Both the position numbers and the translations under genes were made by a program. Source: Microbacterium sp. C7(2022) (lineage in GTDB: Bacteria; Actinomycetota; Actinomycetes; Actinomycetales; Microbacteriaceae). Taken from it: 64,000 nucleotides of DNA. The notes under the pieces are model-generated. The model did no database searches. It was not told the origin of the DNA and saw only the letters and a program-made list of their open reading frames with translations. The stretch covers positions 62,001 through 126,000 of the forward strand of contig NZ_JAPEHV010000001.1 in assembly GCF_028823665.1 (NCBI RefSeq), in the 5' to 3' direction. Below, piece by piece: positions 15,497-24,302 of this stretch (the stretch's first letter is position 1; the number at the start of each line of letters is the position of its first letter).

Positions 15497-17344
15497 ATGC
15501 CTAAGAGCAAGAAGCCCGCCGGCGGTCGCCCCGCCAAAAACTTCGAGCCGCGCTACGGCGCCAAGACCAGCTACCAGGACCGCAAGCGTCGCCCCGGTGA
15601 GGCCTCGAGCGGCAAGCCGGGAAGCAAGAGCCCCAGCCACCGCGGATATCGTCCAGAAGAATCGGATGCCGCGCCCAAGCGCCGCTGGAGCGCGCAGGAG
15701 CGCGCCGGGCGCGACGAATCGCGCGCGATCCGGTCGCACCGCTCGTCTTCGGACCGTGGCGGCAACCGCTCGTACGATGACCGTGGCGCTCGTCAGGGCC
15801 GTTCGTATAACGAGCGCCCGGCTCGTTCCTACGACGAGCGCCCGGCTCGTTCGTACGATGAGCGTCCGGCTCGTCGTGATGACCGTGGTGGTCGTCCCGC
15901 CCGTTCCTACGATGAGCGCCCCGCCCGTCGTGATGACCGTGGTGGTCGTCCCGCCCGTTCCTACGATGAGCGCCCCGCTCGTCGTGATGACCGTGGTGGT
16001 CGTCCCGCCCGCTCCTACGACGACCGCCCGGCCCGCCGCACTCAGGCGCCCAACCGCTCGGACTGGAACGCCACGCCGCGCTCGGCCGCTCACGAGGCGC
16101 ACGTCGATGTCGTGCACGAGCGCCTGCAGGCTGAGGCCGTGCAGGCAGCTGAAGTCGCCGACATCCGCTTCGGCGACCTCGGTCTCGGCGACAACATCGT
16201 TCGCACTCTGAGCGAGATGGGTGCGGCGACGCCGTTCCCCATCCAGGCGGCGACCATCGTGCCGATCCTCGAAGGCAAGGACGTCCTCGCTCGCGGACGC
16301 ACCGGCTCCGGCAAGACGATCGCGTTCGGCGCGCCCCTGGTCGAGAGCGTTCTGCGCTCGCAGGCCGGCAAGCGTCGTGAATTCGGTCGCTCGCCGAAGG
16401 CCCTCATCCTCGCCCCCACGCGCGAGCTCGCGCTGCAGATCGACCGGACGATTCAGCCCATCGCGCGCAGCGTCGGTCTGTTCACCACGCAGATCTACGG
16501 CGGCGTGCCGCAGGGTCGCCAGGTGGGCGCCCTCAAGAAGGGCGTCGACATCATCATTGGCACGCCCGGTCGCATCGAAGACCTGGTCAACCAGGGAAAG
16601 CTCGACCTTTCGCAGATCCAGATCGCTGTGCTGGACGAAGCAGACCACATGTGCGAGCTCGGGTTCCTCGAGCCGGTGCAGCGCATTCTGCGTCACACCG
16701 CCGAAGGCAGCCAGAAGCTGCTCTTCTCAGCGACCCTCGACCGCGAAGTCGCAGCCCTCGTTGACGAATTCCTCGTCGAGCCGGCCGTCTACGAAGTCGC
16801 CGGTGAAGACCAGGACTCGGGCACGATCGAGCACCGCGTTCTGGTCATCGACCACCGCGACAAGGCCGAAATCCTGGCGTCGCTCGTCGACCGCGAGGGC
16901 AAGACGCTGGTGTTCGCGCGCACCCGTGCCTACGCCGAAATGCTCGCCGAGCAGTTCGACGACGCCGGCATCCGAGCCCTCGCACTCCACGGTGACCTCA
17001 ATCAGGCCAAGCGCACCCGCAACCTCGAGCGCATGACGTCGGGACGGGTGAACGTGCTGGTCGCAACCGATGTGGCGGCGCGCGGCATCCACGTCGATGA
17101 CATCGATCTGGTGATCCAGGCCGACGCTCCCGACGAGTACAAGACGTACCTGCACCGCTCGGGTCGTACCGGCCGTGCGGGTCGCTCGGGCACCGTTGTG
17201 ACGCTCATCCCGCGCCAGCGTCGCCGCCGCATGACCGAGATGCTCGACCGCGCCGAGATCGACGCGCCGTTCGAAGACGTGCGCCCCGGAGACGACGTGC
17301 TCGAAGAGTTGGCTGGTCGCCAGCTCGCGAACGTCGACCGCTAG
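15497..17344 (+). CDS. DEAD-box ATP-dependent RNA helicase with Arg/Gly-rich N-terminal repeats
   Basis: A 615-residue helicase. Residues 1-190 are disordered and Arg-rich, with repeated RSYDERPA units and three 18-residue RRDDRGGRPA-type units. The DEAD core starts at about 215: Q-motif FPIQAATIVPIL, GRTGSGKT near 266, PTRELA near 312, DEAD in VLDEADHM near 379, SAT near 413, and HRSGRTGRAG near 555. Usually the RGG-like region of bacterial DEAD proteins is C-terminal; here it is N-terminal. Ribosome assembly or cold adaptation is likely but not shown. The ATG at 15497 follows an AGAAGGA site; upstream in-frame ATGs lie in the leader. Confidence 0.93.
   Translation: MPKSKKPAGGRPAKNFEPRYGAKTSYQDRKRRPGEASSGKPGSKSPSHRGYRPEESDAAPKRRWSAQERAGRDESRAIRSHRSSSDRGGNRSYDDRGARQGRSYNERPARSYDERPARSYDERPARRDDRGGRPARSYDERPARRDDRGGRPARSYDERPARRDDRGGRPARSYDDRPARRTQAPNRSDWNATPRSAAHEAHVDVVHERLQAEAVQAAEVADIRFGDLGLGDNIVRTLSEMGAATPFPIQAATIVPILEGKDVLARGRTGSGKTIAFGAPLVESVLRSQAGKRREFGRSPKALILAPTRELALQIDRTIQPIARSVGLFTTQIYGGVPQGRQVGALKKGVDIIIGTPGRIEDLVNQGKLDLSQIQIAVLDEADHMCELGFLEPVQRILRHTAEGSQKLLFSATLDREVAALVDEFLVEPAVYEVAGEDQDSGTIEHRVLVIDHRDKAEILASLVDREGKTLVFARTRAYAEMLAEQFDDAGIRALALHGDLNQAKRTRNLERMTSGRVNVLVATDVAARGIHVDDIDLVIQADAPDEYKTYLHRSGRTGRAGRSGTVVTLIPRQRRRRMTEMLDRAEIDAPFEDVRPGDDVLEELAGRQLANVDR
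15872..16033 (+). repeat. Three tandem 54-bp coding repeats in the helicase gene
   Basis: Units at 15872, 15926 and 15980 are nearly identical and encode RRDDRGGRPARSYD(E/D)RPA. They are in frame, probably expanding by slippage or recombination. Confidence 0.92.
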
Positions 17345-17351
17345 ACGTACT

Positions 17352-17389
17352 CGACGAAACACCTCTCCGCAGGGAGGGGTGTTTCGTCG
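17352..17389 (+). terminator. Terminator of the DEAD helicase gene
   Basis: CGACGAAACACC pairs with GGTGTTTCGTCG, extended by imperfect TCTCC/GGGAG pairing around GCA, and followed by TTTC. Confidence 0.8.
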
Positions 17390-17476
17390 TTTCGCGGGCG
17401 AATTGCACGGCAATCGTTCATTGGGTATTCCGCAACTCGGGCGAGGCCGGGTGCGGATTCGGCCCGCTGCGCAGAC

Positions 17477-18580
17477 TCAGAACAGCATGGATGCCGCGCC
17501 CGACGCCTGGCCTCTCCCGCCCGATCGCGCCGCGGCGGCGTGACCGCGGCTGGTCGTGACGACGCGCGAGCGTGCGGCGAGCCCCGCCACCGGTGCGCCG
17601 CGTGGGTGGTCGTCCTCGGCGTATCCGTCGAGGCCATGCACTCTCAACAGCGGGCGCACGCGCTTGTTCAGCCACGAGCGATAGGCCTTCGGGGCAGTGG
17701 TTGATGCGCCGGGGTAGAGCCCGCGATAGCTCGACATGAGTTCGGGATGCTGGTGCTCGAGCCACTGCAAGAACCACTGTTTCGCCCCCGGGCGCAGGTG
17801 CAGAGCGCCGAAAACGACGCGAGACGCGCCTGCCTCGCGAATGCGGCGCAGTGCCTCGTCGATCACGGGGATCGAGTCGGTGAGGTGCGGCAGGATCGGC
17901 ATGAGGAACACGGTCACGCGGAAGCCCGCCGCCACCGCCGCGCGCACCGTGTCGAGGCGGGCTGCCGTACTCGGGGTGCCCGGCTCGACGGCGTCTTGCA
18001 GTGCGTCATCGAAGATGGCGATCGACAGGGCGAGGGATACGCGCACCTCGCGCGCGGCGTCGGTCAGCAGGGGCAGATCGCGGCGCAGCAGGGTGCCCTT
18101 GGTGAGGATGGAGAACGGGGTGCCCGACTCGGTCAGGGCCGAGATGATCTCGGGCATCAACCGGTACTTGCCCTCGGCGCGCTGGTAGGGGTCGGTGTTC
18201 GTTCCCAGCATGACCGGCTCGCGCTCCCACGACCCGCGCGCGAGCTCTCGGCGAAGGACTTCGGCGACGTTGACCTTGACGATGACTTGGGTGTCGAAGT
18301 CGCGGCCAGCGTCGAGTTCGAGGTACTCATGGGTGCCGCGCGCAAAGCAGTAGGTGCACGCGTGACTGCACCCGCGGTAGGGGTTCACGGTCCAGTCGAA
18401 GGGCATCGCCGATGAGCCGGGCACGTGGTTCAGTGCCGACTTGCAGAGCACCTCGTGGAAGGTGACGTCCGCGAACTCGGGGGTATTCACGGACCGGACG
18501 AGCGACGACATGCTCTCGAGTCCTGGCAGGGCCGACGAATCTGTCGCGCCAATTTCTTGACCTTGCCATCGCATGCCCAT
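17477..18580 (-). CDS. Rv2578c-family radical SAM protein
   Basis: A 367-residue radical SAM enzyme. The cluster motif CSHACTYC (CxxxCxxC) is at about residues 71-78, following NPYRGC. TNTDPYQRAE near 127 and HLRPGAKQWF near 265 are typical of the Rv2578c/SplB-like group. Substrate unknown. The ATG at 18580 has a TATGTT hexamer (18586-18591) five nt upstream and TTGACA further up; an alternative ATG at 18574 (MRWQGQE) fits the family start. The C-terminal 40 residues are Arg/Ala/Gly-rich. It is divergent from the VanY-type peptidase gene. Confidence 0.9.
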   Translation of the reverse strand: MGMRWQGQEIGATDSSALPGLESMSSLVRSVNTPEFADVTFHEVLCKSALNHVPGSSAMPFDWTVNPYRGCSHACTYCFARGTHEYLELDAGRDFDTQVIVKVNVAEVLRRELARGSWEREPVMLGTNTDPYQRAEGKYRLMPEIISALTESGTPFSILTKGTLLRRDLPLLTDAAREVRVSLALSIAIFDDALQDAVEPGTPSTAARLDTVRAAVAAGFRVTVFLMPILPHLTDSIPVIDEALRRIREAGASRVVFGALHLRPGAKQWFLQWLEHQHPELMSSYRGLYPGASTTAPKAYRSWLNKRVRPLLRVHGLDGYAEDDHPRGAPVAGLAARSRVVTTSRGHAAAARSGGRGQASGAASMLF

Positions 18581-18662
18581 AGTCGAACATAATTACCAAG
18601 ATGCTGTCAATACTTCTCCGGCGAGTTTCGAAATCCCAGCGTCTCGGGTGACCGGGGCCACA

Positions 18663-19736
18663 ATGGAAGGTGTGACATCCCCCGATCAGCGATCGCGCAG
18701 GCGTGCCGAGGACGGTACGCCCGGCATGCCGTCGCGGCGGGAGGCGCGCGCGACGGCCCTGCTGGCTGCCGAAGTCGCTCCGGTGCGGCATGCCCGCGCA
18801 CGCCGCGCCGCCCGCATCGGAATGGGGTTCGGCGCCGTCGCGATCGCGACCCTCCTCGTGGGCTCAGCGGTCGCCGTGACCGCGGCGCTCACCGGGCCCG
18901 CGATCGCGCATGATCAGGTGCTGGATGCCGTGGGGGCCCGCGCGACGTTGCCCATGCCTGAAGAAGCCGAGCAGATTCCTGCTCCCGACAGTGCCGCGGT
19001 GGCAGCGGCATCCGACCCCTGCGCTGTCGAGGGAGTCACGGGACTCATCGACGACGGCGACGACGACCGGGCCATCGCGGCCGCCGGCGGGGGCGAGGCG
19101 GTGCGTGCGGCGATCGCGGATGGTGGGGCGGCGTGCTTCGCGCTCGATGACCCCACGCGCGTGTGGACGATCATCAACAAGGTGCACGCGTTCGATCCTG
19201 TCGACTACTCCCCGTCGCCGCTGACCTCGTCGCTGGGCGTGCGAAACCTCTCCGGCGGCTCGCTGCGTGCCGATGCGGCAGCCGCGCTCGCCGAGATGGC
19301 CGACGCCATCGCGGCGGACGGTGCGGGTGAGATCGCCCTGCACAGCGGGTACCGCTCGTACACGACACAGCAGGGAAGCTACGGGCGCCAAGTCGCTTCG
19401 CGCGGAGTCGAGGGCGCCGATCTGGTGAGTGCTCGCCCGGGCCACAGCGAGCACCAGAGCGGGCTCGCCGCGGACGTCGTCGCGTGCAACGGCGGGTGCG
19501 GTTCGATCGACGACCTCGCGGCGACCGCGCAGGGAGAGTGGATCGCCGCCAACTCGTGGGAGTACGGCTGGATCGTGCGCTACGAAGAGGGTCACACCGA
19601 GGTCAGCGGCTACCTGCCCGAGCCGTGGCATCTGCGCTACATCGGCACGGAGCTGGCGCAGGCGTACCACGACGGTGATTTCCACACCCTCGAGGACTTC
19701 TTCGCGCTCGAGCCAGCCCCAGACTACGTCGACTGA
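18663..19736 (+). CDS. VanY-type D-alanyl-D-alanine carboxypeptidase, membrane-anchored
   Basis: A 357-residue protein that would trim the D-Ala from peptidoglycan stem peptides outside the cell. A basic cytosolic region (1-55) precedes one membrane helix (about 60-82). The M15B domain is at about 180-350: SGYRSYTTQ, the Zn motif SEHQSGLAADV (SxHxxGxAxD) and PWHLRYI. No lipobox is seen, so anchoring is by the helix. The start is uncertain: ATG 18663 (no good ribosome site) or GTG 18672. It is convergent with the thioesterase gene with no gap. Confidence 0.88.
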   Translation: MEGVTSPDQRSRRRAEDGTPGMPSRREARATALLAAEVAPVRHARARRAARIGMGFGAVAIATLLVGSAVAVTAALTGPAIAHDQVLDAVGARATLPMPEEAEQIPAPDSAAVAAASDPCAVEGVTGLIDDGDDDRAIAAAGGGEAVRAAIADGGAACFALDDPTRVWTIINKVHAFDPVDYSPSPLTSSLGVRNLSGGSLRADAAAALAEMADAIAADGAGEIALHSGYRSYTTQQGSYGRQVASRGVEGADLVSARPGHSEHQSGLAADVVACNGGCGSIDDLAATAQGEWIAANSWEYGWIVRYEEGHTEVSGYLPEPWHLRYIGTELAQAYHDGDFHTLEDFFALEPAPDYVD

Positions 19737-20576
19737 TCACGTCGGCGGGGCGGCGAGGGGACGCACTGTCAAGGACTGCTGGTGGGCTCCGATCGGGCCG
19801 ACCTCGTCGTGCAGCACGGTGTGCGTCACCCCCAGGCCTCCGTCACCGAAGCTCACTGTGGTGTCGAATCCGATCCACTCGCCGCGTGGCGCGCGGAAGA
19901 GGTGCACCGTGAGGTCGACGTTGGGGAAGGCCAGCTGCGTCGGGGGAACCCGCGGAGTCATGCCGTTGGCGAAGTCGAGGATGCCGAGAAGTCGCGCCGT
20001 ATCGCTGATCGATTCGCCCGCCACGAGCGGCAAGCCCGGGCGGAGCCACGCCTGTGCACGACCGGGGGCGGTCTCGCGCCGGCGTACCTCGATCGTCGTG
20101 ATGCACTCGCCCGGCCACACTGTCGCCCCATCCCACGGTGGGCACTCCTCGCGCGGCGGCATCGACGGCAGGGCGCTGCCCTCCGATGCGGTGCTGTCGC
20201 CTGGCTGCAGGAACCACGCGCGTGCGATGACCGCTGCCCGGCCGGCGTGACTGAGGGTGGCCTCGAGCAGCTCGATGGTGCGCCCGGCCCGCAGGACCCG
20301 CGTGGTCACCTCCACAGGTGCGATGGGAAGGACCCCGAGGATGTCATACGAGACACGGGCGAGCGAGAGGACGTCGTCGCCGCGGCGCGAGGCGTGGTCC
20401 TGCTCGAGCACGTGCCCGATCAGGCCGAGAGCAGGCGCGATGTGCTGCTCGTCCGTGTTCCATGCTCCTTGCACTGCGCTGCGGGCATCGAAGACTGTCG
20501 GCTCGATACGGTCGAAGTAAGCGGTCACTCTGGCATCGTACGTCGCGGCAGCGGCATCCGTGAGACTCAGTGTCAT
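19737..20576 (-). CDS. Acyl-CoA thioesterase-like (TesB-type double hotdog)
   Basis: A 279-residue protein with two hotdog halves. The N-half has GAWNTDEQHIAPALGLIGHVLEQ and a LSRV/SYDILG-like strand (LARVSYDILGVLP); the C-half has LVAGESISDTARLLGILDFANG and NVDLTVHLFR, the latter typical of the 4HBT-3 family. It would hydrolyse acyl-CoA in the cytosol. It stands divergent from the acyl-CoA dehydrogenase gene (100 bp), which supports a fatty-acid role. Confidence 0.82.
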   Translation of the reverse strand: MTLSLTDAAAATYDARVTAYFDRIEPTVFDARSAVQGAWNTDEQHIAPALGLIGHVLEQDHASRRGDDVLSLARVSYDILGVLPIAPVEVTTRVLRAGRTIELLEATLSHAGRAAVIARAWFLQPGDSTASEGSALPSMPPREECPPWDGATVWPGECITTIEVRRRETAPGRAQAWLRPGLPLVAGESISDTARLLGILDFANGMTPRVPPTQLAFPNVDLTVHLFRAPRGEWIGFDTTVSFGDGGLGVTHTVLHDEVGPIGAHQQSLTVRPLAAPPT

Positions 20577-20582
20577 CTCACA

Positions 20583-20611
20583 GTGGACGCAATGTCATGC
20601 GAGAGTATGAT
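20583..20611 (+). promoter_or_regulatory. Promoter of the acyl-CoA dehydrogenase gene
   Basis: -35 GTGGAC (20583-20588), 17-bp spacer, -10 TATGAT (20606-20611). The gene has a real leader with a GAGGAAGG ribosome site before the ATG at 20677. Confidence 0.7.
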
Positions 20612-20676
20612 CGGGAACGGGCCGCCGATGGCGATTCACGCCGGCGTAGCCCCTCGAAGACGAGAGGAAGGCGCAC

Positions 20677-21840
20677 ATGCAGCGCGACATCTACGACGAG
20701 GACCACGAAGCGTTCCGCGACGTCGTAAAGGAATTCATCAAGCGCTATGCGACGGCAGAAGCGCGCGAGCGCTGGGACGCCGCCGGCGAGATCGACCGCG
20801 AGACCATGCTGGCCGCGGGTGAGTCGGGCCTGATCGGCCTGTCGGTGCCCGAGGAGTTCGGCGGCGCGGGCATGCTGCAGGACTACCGGTTCCGCACGAT
20901 CGTGAACGAAGAGGTGATCGGTGCCGGCGCCGGTTCGCTCGCCGGTGCGTTCGGCATCCAAGACGACCTCGCGGTGCCTTACATCGTGCACATGGGCACG
21001 CAGGAGCAGAAGGAGAAGTGGCTCCCGCGCATGGCGACCGGTGAGGTCCTCGGCGCTCTCGCGATGACCGAGCCGGGTGCCGGCAGCGACCTGCGCGGTA
21101 TCAAGACCACCGCGAAGAAGGTCGATGGCGGCTACATCGTCAACGGCGCCAAGACGTTCATCTCGTCGGGCAACACCGCCGACATCGTCGTGACGTTCGT
21201 CAAGACCGGCGAGGGCAACCGCCCCGACGCGTTCAGCCTGCTGATCCTCGAGAACGGCATGGAGGGCTTCGACCACGGCAAGAAGCTCAAGAAGATGGGC
21301 TCGCACGGCCACGACACCGCCGAACTGTCGTTCAGCGACGTGTTCGTGCCCGAAGAGAACCTCATTAGCGGCAAGGAAGGCCAGGGATTCATCCAGTTGA
21401 TGATGAACCTGCCGCTCGAGCGCCTCTCGATCGGCATCGCTGGTGCCGCCGCCGCGCAGGCCGCGATGAACTGGACGATCGCCTACACGAAGGACCGCGA
21501 GGCCTTCGGTGAGCGGATCATCGACTTCCAGAACACCCGCTTCAAGCTCGCCGACGTGGTCACCACCGTCGACGTGATGTGGGCATACCTCGACCGCGCG
21601 CTGCTGGCCTATAAGGACGGCAAGCTGACGGCCGAAGAAGCGGCCAAGGTCAAGTTCTGGTGCACCGACCGTGAGTGGGAAGTGCTCGACACGTGCGTGC
21701 AGCTCCACGGCGGCTACGGCTACATCACCGAGTACCCGGTCGCTCAGGCCTTCCTCGACGCGCGTGTGCACCGCATCTACGGCGGCACCAACGAGATCAT
21801 GCGCGAGATCGTCGGTCGCCAGATCGCCGGAAAGCGCTGA
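20677..21840 (+). CDS. Acyl-CoA dehydrogenase, LCAD-like
   Basis: A 387-residue FAD flavoprotein that introduces the trans-2 double bond in acyl-CoA. Landmarks: AMTEPGAGSDLRGI near 128-141, LHGGYGYITEYPV near 345 and IYGGTNEIMREIVGRQIA near 368-385. The catalytic Glu of MCAD (IYEGT) is Gly here (IYGGT), as in LCAD and isovaleryl-CoA dehydrogenase; the base is then probably Glu248 in LPLERL, which aligns with the LCAD catalytic Glu (established for those families). It has its own promoter and is monocistronic. Confidence 0.93.
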   Translation: MQRDIYDEDHEAFRDVVKEFIKRYATAEARERWDAAGEIDRETMLAAGESGLIGLSVPEEFGGAGMLQDYRFRTIVNEEVIGAGAGSLAGAFGIQDDLAVPYIVHMGTQEQKEKWLPRMATGEVLGALAMTEPGAGSDLRGIKTTAKKVDGGYIVNGAKTFISSGNTADIVVTFVKTGEGNRPDAFSLLILENGMEGFDHGKKLKKMGSHGHDTAELSFSDVFVPEENLISGKEGQGFIQLMMNLPLERLSIGIAGAAAAQAAMNWTIAYTKDREAFGERIIDFQNTRFKLADVVTTVDVMWAYLDRALLAYKDGKLTAEEAAKVKFWCTDREWEVLDTCVQLHGGYGYITEYPVAQAFLDARVHRIYGGTNEIMREIVGRQIAGKR

Positions 21841-21859
21841 CGCACAAAGCTCGAATCAC

Positions 21860-21896
21860 GGATGCCGCACCCGCCCGCTTGGGGGGTGCGGCATCC
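21860..21896. terminator. GGATGCCGC-containing terminator
   Basis: GGATGCCGCACCC (21860-21872) pairs with GGGTGCGGCATCC (21884-21896). It ends both the acyl-CoA dehydrogenase gene and the convergent ECF/SIP operon. The stem again is built from GGATGCCGC and its complement. Confidence 0.8.
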
Positions 21897-21920
21897 TGTG
21901 CTTTAGGCGAGCGCCGCAGG

Positions 21921-22493
21921 CTAGTGCTGCCCGGCCGGTCCGTCTCCGCGGCCGAGGCCGCGCGAGGCGATGCCCCGGCGACGAGCGAGCGTGGCCACAC
22001 CCGCACGCCGCAGGCGATCGGCGATCAGGATTCCGACCCACGTTCCGAGCAGGCAGCTGGCCATCGTCAGGGCGAAGAATCCCACCGTCGCCCACAGCGG
22101 CATCGCCCACAGATTGAAGGATGCCGCGGCGAGCACCGGGTAGAGCACCCCGACGAACACCGCACCGGCGTAGTACTGCCATGTGCGCCACGAGCGGTAG
22201 AACGCGAGCAGGAACGGCAGTTCGGCGAACAGTGCCCACCAGAGGTTGGTGAACAGGTATGGGAACACCACCAACCCCGAGATGAGACCCACGAGCAGGC
22301 CCGCGCCCGGGCGCTCGAGCAGACGCAGTGCGATCACGGCGGGCAGCAACCACAGGCCAGCCAGTGCGACCGAGATGAACGGCACCACGGCGAACAGCGC
22401 GGTCGACAGAGCCGTCGCGCCCCACAGCAGCACGCCGCCGGCGACGCCGATGGCGGCGCACGTCAGCAGGTACGAGGTCGCGAGGCGGCTCAT
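21921..22493 (-). CDS. ECF transporter S component (YkoE-like), last gene of the iron-box operon
   Basis: A 190-residue integral membrane protein with about six helices and the shared start SYLLTCAAIGVAGGVLLW. It resembles YkoE-type substrate-binding (S) subunits of ECF importers. Its ATG overlaps the SIP stop by 4 nt. A paralogue lies at 26126, with the common block LLTCAAIGVA and LLPAVIALRLLERPGAGLL versus LPGVIAQELLRAPWVALL. YkoE proteins are linked to thiamin/HMP uptake in other bacteria; here the neighbours argue for a ferric-siderophore or other metal-linked ligand (inference). The C-terminal 30 residues are Arg/Gly-rich. Confidence 0.78.
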   Translation of the reverse strand: MSRLATSYLLTCAAIGVAGGVLLWGATALSTALFAVVPFISVALAGLWLLPAVIALRLLERPGAGLLVGLISGLVVFPYLFTNLWWALFAELPFLLAFYRSWRTWQYYAGAVFVGVLYPVLAAASFNLWAMPLWATVGFFALTMASCLLGTWVGILIADRLRRAGVATLARRRGIASRGLGRGDGPAGQH

Positions 22494-23419
22494 GCGCGTG
22501 CCTCCGCGACGCTCTGCTGAGACTTCGGGGTGGGGGATGCCGCACCCACGCGCCAGTACCCGCAGAAGCTCACGAGGTCTTTCGGCATGCCGCGCTCGCC
22601 GACCAGGTGGCGTCGCGCTTCGGTCGGAAGCGATTGCTCGCCGACGATCCAGGCATGAATCGGCGCAGGCGGCAGATCGTCGCTGGGCAGGGTGCGCAGC
22701 GCGTCGAGCGCGAGCGTGCCGGGCTTCGTCTCGTGATCGCGCACCAGGTAGCGCACGTCGATGCCCGACGGATGGGCGAACGCCACGGCATCCGCTTCTG
22801 AAGGAACCTCGATCAGGGCGATGCCGCTCGATTCTGCGGGCAGGCTCGCGCAGATGTTGGCGAGGGCCGGCAGGCCCGTCTCATCTGCCACAAGCAGGAC
22901 GCTTTCGGTGCCGCGCTGCGGATTGAACGTGAGCCCTTCGTCGATGATCACGATGCTCTCGCCCGGCTGACAGGTCGTGGCCCACTGCGACGCCGGCCCT
23001 GCTGGTCCTTCTTGCACTGTGCCCTGTGTCACTGTGGCCTGTGTCGCTGTGCCCTCGTCGGCGGTGCCGTGCAGGACGAAGTCGATGTCGATCTCGGCGC
23101 CGCCGGACGCGCCCTGCGCGCGGTACTCACGCACCGAGTAGTTGCGCATGACCGGGCGCACACCGTCGGGAATGCGCAGGTACTTGAGGTACCCGAGCAT
23201 CTTGTTCGCCTTCGCCGGGAGTCGGTCAAGGCCCTCGTCGCCGCCCAGCGGGAGGAATAGGCGGAACCACTGGTCATACCCCATCGGGCGGAAGCGTTCG
23301 ATCTCGCCGCCCCCGACGGTGACGCGCATGAAATGGGGCGAGACCCGTTCGGTGCGCAGAACGCGCAGATGGATGAGCCCCTGGGTTTCGGGCTTCACCA
23401 AGCGGCTGAGGGCAGGCAT
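22490..23419 (-). CDS. Siderophore-interacting protein (FAD/NAD(P)H ferric reductase)
   Basis: A 309-residue flavoprotein of the SIP/ViuB family, which reduces Fe(III) in imported siderophores. FAD domain: VSPHFMRVTVGG near 25 and the RNYSVREY (RxYS) motif near 90. NAD(P)H domain: LLVADETGLPALANI near 180-194, SIP domain to YWRVGA near the end. The ATG at 23419 is set by a GGAGG site 6 nt upstream; the longer open frame upstream is spurious. It sits 49 nt after the T component and overlaps the S gene. Few ECF operons carry such a gene, so it is a strong hint at the substrate. Confidence 0.92.
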   Translation of the reverse strand: MPALSRLVKPETQGLIHLRVLRTERVSPHFMRVTVGGGEIERFRPMGYDQWFRLFLPLGGDEGLDRLPAKANKMLGYLKYLRIPDGVRPVMRNYSVREYRAQGASGGAEIDIDFVLHGTADEGTATQATVTQGTVQEGPAGPASQWATTCQPGESIVIIDEGLTFNPQRGTESVLLVADETGLPALANICASLPAESSGIALIEVPSEADAVAFAHPSGIDVRYLVRDHETKPGTLALDALRTLPSDDLPPAPIHAWIVGEQSLPTEARRHLVGERGMPKDLVSFCGYWRVGAASPTPKSQQSVAEARA

Positions 23420-23468
23420 GCGATCCTCCGGGGTAGGGGTGCGGTGCACCGGATGGGCAGGCGCGAGG

Positions 23469-24302
23469 TCATGACAGACCCCACGGAAAGGTGACGAAGA
23501 AGATGAGGGCGGATGCCACCACGAACGCGACGACGAAGACGGTGTCTCGCGCTCGCCACGGCACCAGATGGCGCTCGGTGCGGTCGGGGTGGGCGCCGAA
23601 CGCGCGCGCGTCCATCGCCAGTGCGACTCGCTCGGCATGGCGGATCGCCCCCGCCAGCAGAGGCACGACGTAGCCGAACCATCGGGCGAGGGCCGCAAAC
23701 GGTCCGCGTCCGCCGTGGGCCCCGCGCACGCGGTGAGCCTGGCGAATCACGTCGAGCTCGTGCGCGAAGCGCGGCACGAAGCGGAATGCCGCGAGTGCCG
23801 TGTAGCCGATGCGGTACGGCACGCGTAGCTGCTGCACGCTCGCGCGAACGAGGTCGGGCCCGGTCGTAGACAGGCCGGCGATCAGGGTGAGCATCACGAT
23901 GGCCGCGATGCGCAGACCCGTCGCGAAGCCCACCCCGAGCGCGCCGGAGTACAGCGTCCACCCGCCGAGCTGCACGAGAACCGTCGTGTCGTCGACCTGC
24001 GAGGGGTCGGTCCACAACGAGAAGCCCATGCCGATCACGATCACCCCGAGAGGGATGGCTGCCAGGACGGCGAGCACCCGCGGAGTGATGCGCACGCCCA
24101 CGATGATCACGAGGGCGCTGAGTGCGATGAAGGATGCCGGGGTCACGGCATCCCGAACAAAGATCAGCAGAGCCATCGCGGGCACCGGCGCCAGCAGCTT
24201 GGCGAGCGGATTGATGCGCGTGAGGAACCGGCCGTGGGCCACGGGCCCGGCGGCGTATGGGTCGACCGTGGTCGTGGCGGTTGCGCTGGTCGCGGGGCTC
24301 AT
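23469..24302 (-). CDS. ECF transporter T component (EcfT)
   Basis: A 277-residue membrane protein with five to six helices. The cytosolic coupling helices hold the two Ala-Arg-Gly-type motifs, QAHRVRGAHG near 195 and LAMDARAFGAH near 225, which dock to the two ATPase halves. The start overlaps the ATPase gene stop by 4 nt. It would connect S component and ATPase in the ECF importer. Confidence 0.93.
   Translation of the reverse strand: MSPATSATATTTVDPYAAGPVAHGRFLTRINPLAKLLAPVPAMALLIFVRDAVTPASFIALSALVIIVGVRITPRVLAVLAAIPLGVIVIGMGFSLWTDPSQVDDTTVLVQLGGWTLYSGALGVGFATGLRIAAIVMLTLIAGLSTTGPDLVRASVQQLRVPYRIGYTALAAFRFVPRFAHELDVIRQAHRVRGAHGGRGPFAALARWFGYVVPLLAGAIRHAERVALAMDARAFGAHPDRTERHLVPWRARDTVFVVAFVVASALIFFVTFPWGLS

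Noticed and set aside
15872..16033. Regular 54-bp repeats considered as a CRISPR-like array
   Set aside because: No spacers; the units are contiguous, in frame and encode the helicase N-terminus.
23420..23698. N-terminal extension of the siderophore-interacting protein
   Set aside because: It lies antisense-like within the T-component gene in another frame; the GGAGG site fixes the ATG at 23419.
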